A DNA stretch of 6,472 bases from Sulfuricellaceae bacterium (GTDB taxonomy: Bacteria; Pseudomonadota; Gammaproteobacteria; Burkholderiales; UBA9220): assembly GCA_019911985.1 (NCBI GenBank), contig JAIOJO010000168.1, positions 1 through 6,472 of the forward strand, read 5' to 3'. Shown piece by piece: positions 1 through 5,881 of the stretch. Position 1 is the first letter of the stretch. Each line of letters starts with the position of its first letter. A program made the translations under genes and the position numbers. Below the pieces are notes generated by a model, which saw only the letters and a program-made list of their open reading frames with translations, searched no databases and was not told the DNA's origin.

Positions 1-1364
1 TTTCCACCTGGCCGCAGGAATTCTTTGCCGTGGATGACAATATCCGGCGCCGCGATTTGCTAACGCAAGAAAGCTTCGTGGCCGGCGCCGCGCTATTGGC
101 GACGTTCGCCCGCGGCACGCGCGAGACCCTGGCGGAAATCGACGCCTCCGGCTTGCGGGGGCGTGGCGGAGCGGGTTTCAAGACGGCTTCCAAATGGTCT
201 TTCTGCCATGCCGCCGTGGCCGAGGAAGAGGGCAGCGTCATCTGCGACATCGACGGCCACCCGGAACGCTTCGTGGTGTGCAATGCCGACGAAGGGGAGC
301 CGGGAACCTTTAAGGATAGGGTCTTGCTCAACAGCTACGCCGACCTGGTGTTCGAGGGCATGACCGTATGCGCGCGCATCGTCGGGGCGCAAAAGGGTTT
401 TCTCTACCTGCGCGGGGAATACCGCTACCTGCTGGGCAAGCTCGAAGGCATTTTGCAGACGCGCCGCCAAGCCGGGCTGCTGGGAGAGGCTATTCTCGGC
501 CAGCAGGGGTTTTCCTTCGACATCGAAATTCACCTCGGCGCCGGAGCCTATATCTGCGGCGAGGAATCGGCCTTGATCGAATCCCTGGAAGGCAAGCGCG
601 GCGTGCCGCGCAATCGCCCGCCTTTCCCCGTTACCCACGGTTATCTGGGGCGGCCGACGGTGGTCAACAACGTGGAAACTTTTGTGGCCGCCGCGCAAAT
701 TGCCTTCCACGGCGGCGCCTGGTTTAATGCTGTCGGAACGCCCCAGTCGGCGGGCACCAAGCTATTGAGCATCTGCGGCGATTGCGACCATCCCGGCATT
801 TACGAATATCCCTTCGGCGTCACCGTGCGCCAGATACTGGCCGATTGCGGCGCCCAGGATACCCAGGCGGTGCAAGTCGGCGGCCCGTCCGGAACCTGTA
901 TTTCCGAGGGGGAATTCGACCGCGCCATCGCTTTCGAGGATTTGGCGACGGGCGGCTCCTTCATGGTGTTCGGCCGCTCCCGAGACATGTTCGAGGCGGC
1001 TCATAATTTCACGGCCTTCTTCGCTCACGAAAGCTGCGGTTTTTGCACCCCTTGCCGGGTGGGTACGGCGCTGCTGGAACAGGGCATGGAGAAAATCGCT
1101 TCCGGCCACGGCACCCCGTCCGACCTGGCCGAATACCGCCGCCTGGCGCAACTGATGCGTAGTATGAGCCATTGCGGTCTGGGGCAGACCGCCGCCAATC
1201 CCTTCGTCCATAGCCTGGATAAGTTCCGCGAAACCTACGACAAGCGGCTGCGCACCCAGGAATTCGAGCCCAGCTTCGACTTGGATAAAGCCTTGGAGGC
1301 GGCGCGCAAGATTACCGGCCGCGACGACAATGCGGCGCATTTGGGCGCTAAGTATGAGCCTTAA
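1..1364 (+). CDS. hoxF: NAD-reducing [NiFe]-hydrogenase diaphorase large subunit HoxF, 5'-truncated by window edge
   Basis: HoxF is the FMN- and NAD(H)-binding subunit of the soluble bidirectional hydrogenase. It passes electrons between NAD(H) and the Fe-S chain of HoxU. The reading frame is open from codon 3-5 to the TAA at 1362-1364 (453 residues visible). The GTG at 30 is not a start: the frame continues upstream of it in HoxF-like sequence (TWPQEFFAVDDN). From family knowledge HoxF is about 600 residues, so the NuoE-like N-terminal domain probably lies outside the window. Visible NuoF-type motifs, in order, are GRGGAGF with KW (about 159-195), CNADEGEPGTFKDR (FMN site, about 280-320), GAGAYICGEESALIESLEG (NAD site, about 538-591) and ESCGFCTPC, with cysteine codons at 1035, 1044 and 1053. 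The last three, plus the cysteine at 1173-1175, should ligate a [4Fe-4S] cluster like N3 of complex I. The gene overlaps hoxU by 11 bases. NuoF of complex I is the alternative, but the hoxUYH neighbours rule it out. Confidence 0.96.
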   Translation, partial: STWPQEFFAVDDNIRRRDLLTQESFVAGAALLATFARGTRETLAEIDASGLRGRGGAGFKTASKWSFCHAAVAEEEGSVICDIDGHPERFVVCNADEGEPGTFKDRVLLNSYADLVFEGMTVCARIVGAQKGFLYLRGEYRYLLGKLEGILQTRRQAGLLGEAILGQQGFSFDIEIHLGAGAYICGEESALIESLEGKRGVPRNRPPFPVTHGYLGRPTVVNNVETFVAAAQIAFHGGAWFNAVGTPQSAGTKLLSICGDCDHPGIYEYPFGVTVRQILADCGAQDTQAVQVGGPSGTCISEGEFDRAIAFEDLATGGSFMVFGRSRDMFEAAHNFTAFFAHESCGFCTPCRVGTALLEQGMEKIASGHGTPSDLAEYRRLAQLMRSMSHCGLGQTAANPFVHSLDKFRETYDKRLRTQEFEPSFDLDKALEAARKITGRDDNAAHLGAKYEP

Positions 1365-2067
1365 ACCGAGCTTTTCCCTCGACGGCCAAACCCTGGCGTT
1401 CCTGTCGGGGCAAACCATCATGGATGCCGCGCTGGCAGCCGGAGTTTACATCCCGCACTTGTGCCACCACCCGGAGTTCAAACCCCATGGCAGTTGCAAG
1501 CTGTGCACGGTCAAAGTCAACGGGCGTAATGTCGCCTCCTGCACCATGCCGGCGGCGGAGGGCATGGTGGTGCTGAACGACACCCCGGAATTGAATGAAG
1601 CCCGGCGCGCCCTGACCCAGATGCTGTTCGTCGAGGGCAACCATTTTTGCCCTTTCTGCGAGAAGAGCGGCAATTGCCAGTTGCAGGCGCTAGGCTATTT
1701 CCTGGAAATGCTCAGCCCGCATTACAACCATTTCTATCCCCAGCGCGAAGTGGACGGCTCTCACCCCGAGGTGCTGCTGGACCGCAATCGTTGCATTATG
1801 TGCGAGCTGTGCGTACGGGCGAGCCAGGACGTGGACGGAAAAAACGTCTTTGCCCTTGGCGGACGCGGTGTCCATACCCATTTGATCGTCAATGCGCCGA
1901 GCGGAAAATTGGGCGACACCGATTTGGCCGTATCCGACCGCGCCGTGCAAGTCTGCCCGGTGGGGGCCATCCTGAAAAAGCGCCACGGATTCGAAGTGCC
2001 CATCGGCCAACGCTTGTACGACCACAAGACCATCAAGGACGTGCAAACGGGGGACGGCCATGGCTGA
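1354..2067 (+). CDS. hoxU: NAD-reducing hydrogenase diaphorase small subunit HoxU
   Basis: HoxU is the electron-transfer subunit linking HoxF to HoxY and resembles the N-terminal part of NuoG. I chose the ATG at 1354 (237 residues) over the in-frame ATG at 1330, because the protein then begins directly with the ferredoxin-like fold (MSLKPSFSLDGQTLAF) and matches the usual length of about 235-240. Neither start has a convincing ribosome binding site, which fits translational coupling to hoxF. Three cluster-binding sets are visible. C37, C48, C51 and C63 would bind [2Fe-2S]. H97, C99, C102 and C108 (NHFCPFCEKSGNC) would bind a His/Cys-ligated [4Fe-4S]. C147, C150 and C153 with C201 (CIMCELC, then CPVG) would bind another [4Fe-4S]. 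The C-terminal catalytic-like region of full NuoG is absent, as expected for HoxU. The stop overlaps the hoxY start by 8 bases. Confidence 0.95.
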   Translation: MSLKPSFSLDGQTLAFLSGQTIMDAALAAGVYIPHLCHHPEFKPHGSCKLCTVKVNGRNVASCTMPAAEGMVVLNDTPELNEARRALTQMLFVEGNHFCPFCEKSGNCQLQALGYFLEMLSPHYNHFYPQREVDGSHPEVLLDRNRCIMCELCVRASQDVDGKNVFALGGRGVHTHLIVNAPSGKLGDTDLAVSDRAVQVCPVGAILKKRHGFEVPIGQRLYDHKTIKDVQTGDGHG

Positions 2068-2605
2068 AGCGAAAAAAGTGCGGATCGCGACGTGTTCCTT
2101 GGCGGGCTGCTTCGGTTGCCACATGTCTTTTCTCGACATCGACGAAAAACTCTTCGATTTATTGGCGTGGGTGGAGTTCGACCGCACTCCCTTAACCGAC
2201 ATCAAGCACTGCGGCCCTTGCGACGTGGGCTTGATCGAAGGCGGTGTCTGCAATGCCGAGAACGTGCATGTGCTGAAGGAATTCCGCAAAAACTGCAAGG
2301 TGTTGGTAGCGGTGGGCGCTTGTGCCGTAACCGGGGGAATTCCGGCCATGCGCAATAGCGTGGAGTTGCGTGCCTGCTTCGACGAGGTCTACCACTACGG
2401 CGTCGGGCTGAAGAACGGCATGATTCCCAACGACCCGGAATTGCCGCTGCCTTTCGACAAGGTTCATCCGATCTACGAGGTGGTGAAAGTGGATTACTGC
2501 CTACCGGGTTGCCCTCCGCCCGCTTCCGCGATTTGGCAGTTTCTCACGGACTTGCTGGCGGGGCGGGAGCCGAAGCTGGCGTACGAGTCTCTACATTATG
2601 ACTAG
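2060..2605 (+). CDS. hoxY: NAD-reducing hydrogenase small subunit HoxY
   Basis: HoxY is the small subunit of the hydrogenase half. It carries the proximal [4Fe-4S] cluster that relays electrons from the NiFe site of HoxH to HoxU. It has 181 residues, close to cyanobacterial HoxY and shorter than the roughly 209 residues of the Ralstonia protein. The short form lacks the extra domain that holds medial and distal clusters in membrane-bound hydrogenases. Likely cluster ligands are C17 and C20 (AGCFGCHMS), C88 (VGACAVTGG) and C151 (CLPGCPPP). There is no twin-arginine signal peptide, so the protein should be cytoplasmic. Its ATG at 2060 lies inside the end of hoxU, indicating coupled translation. 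A 72-base spacer separates it from hoxH. The combination of CFGCH, GACAVTGGIP and LPGCPPP is typical of the HoxY/group 3d type. Confidence 0.95.
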   Translation: MAEAKKVRIATCSLAGCFGCHMSFLDIDEKLFDLLAWVEFDRTPLTDIKHCGPCDVGLIEGGVCNAENVHVLKEFRKNCKVLVAVGACAVTGGIPAMRNSVELRACFDEVYHYGVGLKNGMIPNDPELPLPFDKVHPIYEVVKVDYCLPGCPPPASAIWQFLTDLLAGREPKLAYESLHYD

Positions 2606-2606
2606 C

Positions 2607-2654
2607 ATGGCGCCGCGCAGGGAAGCGCTTGGGACAAGCTTGGCATTCCTGTAA
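2607..2654 (+). other. hoxY-hoxH spacer with hairpin potential and a 15-codon mini-ORF
   Basis: Within the hoxY-hoxH spacer an ATG at 2607, one base after the hoxY stop, opens a 15-codon frame (MAPRREALGTSLAFL) ending at TAA 2652-2654. No ribosome binding site is evident, so I do not call it a gene. The same bases can fold: GCTTG (2627-2631) pairs with CAAGC (2635-2639) around GGA, and GGAA (2621-2624) may pair with TTCC (2646-2649). There is no T-run, so this is not a classic terminator. It may be an RNA stability or processing element, or nothing. Confidence 0.2.
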
Positions 2655-2663
2655 AGCGATTGA

Positions 2664-2668
2664 CGGAG
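2664..2668 (+). promoter_or_regulatory. Ribosome binding site deciding the hoxH start
   Basis: CGGAG lies 9 bases before the ATG at 2678. It supports that ATG over the in-frame TTG at 2660, which would add six residues and has no comparable site upstream. Confidence 0.65.
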
Positions 2669-2677
2669 TATGAACCC

Positions 2678-4171
2678 ATGAGCTTCGAATTGGAAACGGC
2701 AAAAGAGCCGGAAAAACTCAAGCGCGTCGTGATCGAGCCGGTGAGCCGGGTCGAAGGCCACGGCAAGGTCACGATCCTGCTGGACGACGAAAACCGGGTG
2801 CATCAAGTGCGTTTGCATATCGTCGAGTTCCGTGGTTTCGAGAAATTCATCCAGGGACGGCCCTATTGGGAAGCGCCGGTGATGGTGCAGCGCCTTTGCG
2901 GCATTTGTCCGGTGAGCCACCACTTGGCGGCGGCCAAGGCGATCGACCAGTTGGTGGGTGCCAAACATCTCACGCCGACGGCCGAAAAACTGCGCCGCTT
3001 GATGCACTATGGCCAGGTCTTGCAGTCCCATGCCTTGCACTTTTTCCACTTGGCCTCGCCGGACCTGCTTTTCGGTTTCGACAGCGACGTGGCGAAACGC
3101 AATATCGTCGGTGTGGCGGCGGCTTACCCGGAAATCGCCAAACAGGGCGTGTTCCTGCGCAAATTCGGCCAGGAAGTGATCCGTATGACCGCCGGCAAGC
3201 GGGTGCACGGCACCGGAGCCATCCCTGGCGGCATGAACAAGAATTTGAGCCGGGAAGAGCGCGATGCCTTACTCAAGGACATCTACCCGGTGGTCGCCGC
3301 TAGCCGCGAAGCGGTCGCCCTCATCAAGAAGGTGTATACCGGGAACCTCGCCTTCCATAGCACCTTCGGCTATTTCAAATCCAATACCCTCGGCCTAGTC
3401 GGGCCGGACGGCGCATTGGACTTGTACCACGGCGGCCTGCGCGCCAAGGATGCAAGCGGAGAAACCGTTTTCGACCACGTGGACTACAGCCGCTATAGCG
3501 ATTACATCAACGAGGAAGTCAAAAACTGGTCCTACATGAAGTTCCCCTTTATCCTGTCCTTGGGGTCGGAAGAGGGCTGGTACAAGGTCGGCCCCCTGGC
3601 GCGGGTCGTCAACTGCGATTCCATTTCCACACCGCTGGCCGAGGTGGAGCGCCGCGAGTTCGTCGCCTACGGCGGAGGATTCCCCATCCATTCTCCCCTG
3701 GCCTATCACTGGGCGCGCATGATCGAAATGCTCCATTGCGCCGAGAGCATCAAGGATATCCTGCACGATGACGATGTGCTCGGCGACGATCTAGTGGTGC
3801 AGGGCGAACGGGCTTTGGAGGGGGTTGGCGTGATCGAAGCGCCGCGCGGCACCTTGTTCCACCATTACCGCATCGACGAGAACGACCTGATTACCATGGC
3901 GAATTTGATCGTCTCCACTACCAGCAACAACAATGCCATGAACGAAGCGGTGCGCCAAGTGGCGAAGCAGTATCTGGATGGGCACCAGGTCAGCGAAGGC
4001 CTGCTCAACCATATCGAAGTCGCCATTCGCGCCTTCGATCCCTGCCTGTCCTGCGCTACTCATGCCTTGGGAAAAATGCCGCTAATGCTGGAGCTGCTCG
4101 ACTGCGAAGGCAGACTTCTGGATCGTGTTTATAAAGCGGCGGACGGGAGTGTGGCCTCCCTCATGAGCTGA
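2678..4171 (+). CDS. hoxH: NAD-reducing [NiFe]-hydrogenase catalytic large subunit HoxH (precursor)
   Basis: HoxH carries the NiFe(CN)2CO active site that splits or makes H2. The ATG at 2678 has a good ribosome binding site and gives 497 residues, near the family length of about 475-490. The N-terminal motif RLCGICPVSHH supplies C74 and C77, and the C-terminal motif DPCLSCATH supplies C456 and C459, giving the four nickel and bridging thiolates. EPVSRVEGHG near residues 20-30 is the conserved N-terminal large-subunit signature. Family members are made as precursors and cut after the histidine of DPCxxCxxH. Here that is H462, leaving a 35-residue extension (ALGKMPL to the end) for removal by a HoxW-type endopeptidase, which is not encoded in the window. 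There is no signal peptide, so the enzyme should be cytoplasmic. hoxH is the last hox gene visible and is followed by a long non-coding region. Confidence 0.96.
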   Translation: MSFELETAKEPEKLKRVVIEPVSRVEGHGKVTILLDDENRVHQVRLHIVEFRGFEKFIQGRPYWEAPVMVQRLCGICPVSHHLAAAKAIDQLVGAKHLTPTAEKLRRLMHYGQVLQSHALHFFHLASPDLLFGFDSDVAKRNIVGVAAAYPEIAKQGVFLRKFGQEVIRMTAGKRVHGTGAIPGGMNKNLSREERDALLKDIYPVVAASREAVALIKKVYTGNLAFHSTFGYFKSNTLGLVGPDGALDLYHGGLRAKDASGETVFDHVDYSRYSDYINEEVKNWSYMKFPFILSLGSEEGWYKVGPLARVVNCDSISTPLAEVERREFVAYGGGFPIHSPLAYHWARMIEMLHCAESIKDILHDDDVLGDDLVVQGERALEGVGVIEAPRGTLFHHYRIDENDLITMANLIVSTTSNNNAMNEAVRQVAKQYLDGHQVSEGLLNHIEVAIRAFDPCLSCATHALGKMPLMLELLDCEGRLLDRVYKAADGSVASLMS

Positions 4172-4218
4172 TCCGCCACGAATCGTCTGTTAATTTAGCC
4201 CCGCACTTCTTGGAAGGC

Positions 4219-4238
4219 GCTACTATCCTGATAGTGGC
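4219..4238. repeat. Imperfect dyad 48 bases downstream of hoxH
   Basis: GCTACTATC and GATAGTGGC flank a two-base centre (CT). Eight of nine pairs are Watson-Crick and one is T-G. As RNA this could form a short stem with a CCUG loop. No T-run follows, so it is a poor intrinsic terminator. It could be a 3'-end-stabilising stem for the hox message, a protein-binding palindrome, or chance. Confidence 0.35.
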
Positions 4239-4463
4239 TAAGATTGCGTCGTATTTAGCCCTTTCTTCAATCAGTGGTTCCTTCGCATAAGGCGCTCTGA
4301 GCTTATCGGTTAATTCCTCTTCTCCATTCCGTGGGACTCGCTATCGCTTCCGTAAATATATGAAATCGCCATGACGGGGGCCGCCGATGTTCAAACACAG
4401 ACGCTTCGTTGTCTCCGAATGGCCTGTTCCAACGTAAACCCTTTGATTGTTAAGATGTATCCG

Positions 4464-4492
4464 TCAGATCAATTCATTATAAATCTGATAAT
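4464..4492 (+). promoter_or_regulatory. Candidate promoter -10 area and operator-like inverted repeat upstream of cqsA
   Basis: TCAGAT (4464-4469) and ATCTGA (4483-4488) form a perfect six-base inverted repeat with a 13-base spacer. Two -10-like hexamers fall within or over its right half: TATAAA (4478-4483) and GATAAT (4487-4492, one mismatch to TATAAT). I find no good -35 hexamer at 16-18 bases from either, so a promoter here would be weak or activator-dependent. A protein bound to the repeat would cover the -10 element. The position is 80-110 bases before the cqsA start, suitable for its promoter, but this remains inference. Confidence 0.3.
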
Positions 4493-4506
4493 TAGCGTGT
4501 CATATC

Positions 4507-4526
4507 CCCCTGCGATAGTTTAGGGG
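4507..4526 (+). other. Possible leader hairpin upstream of cqsA
   Basis: CCCCT (4507-4511) can pair with AGGGG (4522-4526) around a 10-base loop, 46 bases before the cqsA ATG. If transcription starts near 4495-4505, the stem would lie at the very 5' end of the message and could protect it or affect translation. The stem is short and could be chance. Confidence 0.25.
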
Positions 4527-4560
4527 CAATGCAAATCGATTACATCCTCAACACTTGGAA

Positions 4561-4565
4561 TGGAG
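4561..4565 (+). promoter_or_regulatory. Ribosome binding site of cqsA, within a cluster of GGA motifs
   Basis: TGGAG sits 7 bases before the ATG at 4573 and decides that start over the in-frame TTG at 4555. GGA triplets occur at 4557-4559, 4562-4564 and 4576-4578, the last just inside the coding region. This arrangement is of the kind bound by CsrA/RsmA translational repressors. The CsrA reading is inference; the ribosome binding site itself is clear. Confidence 0.7.
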
Positions 4566-4572
4566 CAATAAC

Positions 4573-5865
4573 ATGGGAAATAACATTACAAACCTACGTG
4601 TATTTCATCAACCCAATTATCCGAAGGATCCCGAGTTTCTAGCGCTTCGAGTTAACCGGTTTTACCGGGAAAAAGTGCAAAACTCATTGAACGGAAAACA
4701 TATTTTACGTGGTGGAGTGCCTGGCCAAGATGCAATATGTTTAATGAGCAATGATTATTTATCCTTGGCCGATCACCCGGATATTCTGCGAACCCAGGCC
4801 GAGGCATTGATCAAGGACGGCAATGGAATGTTAATGTCGGCGGTGTTTCTGAATGGAGAGACACCGCAGCACCTCTTTGAGCAGCGACTCGCTAGCTTTA
4901 TGCGCGCGGAACGCGGATTACTGTGCCAGTCCGGTTGGTGCGCCAATACTGGATTAATTCAAACGATTGCCGATGAACGTACACCCGTATACTTGGATAT
5001 GCTGGCCCATATGTCTTTGTGGGAAGGCGCTCGTAGCGCGGGTGCCACCGTTGTGGCATTTATTCATAACGACCCCGAGCATCTTGAGCGACAGATTTTA
5101 AAGCATGGCCCCGGCGTCATCGCGGTGGACTCCGTTTATAGCACCGACGGCAGCGTTTGCCCCTTGAAAGAAATTGTTGCCATAGGCGTGGCACAGGGTT
5201 GTGTGCTGGTCGTGGATGAATCGCATTCACTCGGTACACACGGGGAGCATGGCGAGGGACTGACTGTTTCTATGGGTCTGGAAGACCAGGTGCATTTCAG
5301 AACCGCTAGCCTGGCGAAAGCCTTTTCTGGCCGGGCGGGTTTTATTACATGCTCAGAACGCTTCCACGAATATTTTATCTGTGAATCAAGACCTTCTGTT
5401 TTCAGTTCGTCAATGTTGCCTCATGAAATAGCCGCGTTAAATCAAACCTTGTCGATTATTCAGGGAGATGATTGGCGGCGAGAAACGCTCCATGCAAATG
5501 CAAGTTACTTGAGAGAGCACTTAGATAGAGCGGGATACAATTTGAGGGGGAGTCAATCCCAGATTATTTCATTAGAGTCGGGGAGCGTTCCGCAAACCAT
5601 TGCGCTAAGAGATTCCCTAGAAAAGCGGGGGCTTTTCGGCGCTCCATTTTGGACGCCCGCTACGCCTATGAATAGATCCATAATCCGTTTTTCAGTCAAT
5701 AGCACTCTGACTAAAACCGATTTGAACCGGATTGTCCAAATATGCGATGAAATTCGTGATGAAGTGGATATGGCAAATTGGGCGTCGACTCGTCGTAAGC
5801 GCAGTGTAAGTCGGTGCGAGGAAACGAGTGCGCGCACTTTCGATCGTGAATTTGTTTTTGCCTGA
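4573..5865 (+). CDS. cqsA: CqsA/LqsA-type alpha-hydroxyketone autoinducer synthase (PLP-dependent alpha-oxoamine synthase family)
   Basis: Enzymes of this family condense an acyl-CoA with an amino-acid-derived substrate on pyridoxal phosphate. They yield the precursor of a long-chain alpha-hydroxyketone signal (CAI-1 by Vibrio CqsA, LAI-1 by Legionella LqsA). The 430-residue protein has the fold-type I landmarks: MSNDYLSLADHP (58-69), QSGWCANTGLIQ (119-130), a cofactor-stacking histidine in LAHMSLWEG (H146), VVDESHSLGTHG (213-224) with D215 for the pyridine nitrogen, and the Schiff-base lysine K249 in TASLAKAFSGRAG. The QSGW and AHMSLW wording, with SLAKAFSGRAG, favours CqsA over 8-amino-7-oxononanoate synthase or 2-amino-3-ketobutyrate ligase, and no biotin or threonine genes are near. 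It is longer than Vibrio CqsA (about 390), with an extra C-terminal tail after a basic STRRKR stretch (405-410). Acyl chain length cannot be read from sequence. Codon use is more AT-rich than in the hox genes. No sensor kinase gene is visible. Confidence 0.88.
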   Translation: MGNNITNLRVFHQPNYPKDPEFLALRVNRFYREKVQNSLNGKHILRGGVPGQDAICLMSNDYLSLADHPDILRTQAEALIKDGNGMLMSAVFLNGETPQHLFEQRLASFMRAERGLLCQSGWCANTGLIQTIADERTPVYLDMLAHMSLWEGARSAGATVVAFIHNDPEHLERQILKHGPGVIAVDSVYSTDGSVCPLKEIVAIGVAQGCVLVVDESHSLGTHGEHGEGLTVSMGLEDQVHFRTASLAKAFSGRAGFITCSERFHEYFICESRPSVFSSSMLPHEIAALNQTLSIIQGDDWRRETLHANASYLREHLDRAGYNLRGSQSQIISLESGSVPQTIALRDSLEKRGLFGAPFWTPATPMNRSIIRFSVNSTLTKTDLNRIVQICDEIRDEVDMANWASTRRKRSVSRCEETSARTFDREFVFA

Positions 5866-5881
5866 AATTGGGTGCCTATTA

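Larger units (their letters stand above)
4172..4572. other. 401-base intergenic region between hoxH and cqsA
   Basis: I see no convincing gene on either strand, no tRNA and no GC-rich hairpin followed by a T-run. The longest thing noticed on the plus strand near its middle is a 16-codon frame (4387-4437) without a ribosome binding site. The left part carries a dyad at 4219-4238. The right 130 bases become AT-rich and hold promoter-like and leader elements for cqsA, listed separately. The region marks a drop in GC content relative to the hox genes and separates two modules that are probably transcribed independently. Confidence 0.7.

Noticed and set aside
30..32. GTG as the start codon of the first hydrogenase gene
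   Set aside because: The frame is open to the window edge and the residues before it continue HoxF-like sequence, so the gene is truncated by the window and does not start here.
1330..1353. Upstream ATG giving HoxU eight extra residues
   Set aside because: It lies deeper inside hoxF, the added residues do not resemble the family N-terminus, and the ATG at 1354 gives the expected length.
762..1421. Long antisense open frame of about 219 codons opposite hoxF
   Set aside because: It mirrors the GC-rich codon pattern of a well-supported gene, is rich in low-information residues and has no recognisable motif. The same applies to the antisense frames at 93-710, 1690-2355, 2591-3208 and 3395-3766.
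4193..4261. Direct repeat ATTTAGCCC at 4193-4201 and 4253-4261
   Set aside because: One nine-base repeat in about 400 bases is close to chance expectation, and it has no further copies or context.
4387..4437. 16-codon frame in the intergenic region (MFKHRRFVVSEWPVPT)
   Set aside because: It has no ribosome binding site. The start faintly recalls some transposase N-termini, but nothing after it supports a remnant, so chance is the simplest reading.
4443..4472. TTGAT and ATCAA half-sites resembling an FNR/ANR box before cqsA
   Set aside because: The half-sites are 20 bases apart instead of the four required for an FNR-type site.
4555..4572. TTG start giving the synthase six more residues
   Set aside because: It has no ribosome binding site upstream, whereas the ATG at 4573 has TGGAG at ideal spacing, and that site would be inside the longer version.
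5866..5881. Bidirectional terminator between the convergent stop codons
   Set aside because: No stem-loop with a T-run can be drawn in the 16-base gap or the adjoining coding ends. The TTTGTTTTTG run at the end of cqsA has no preceding stem.
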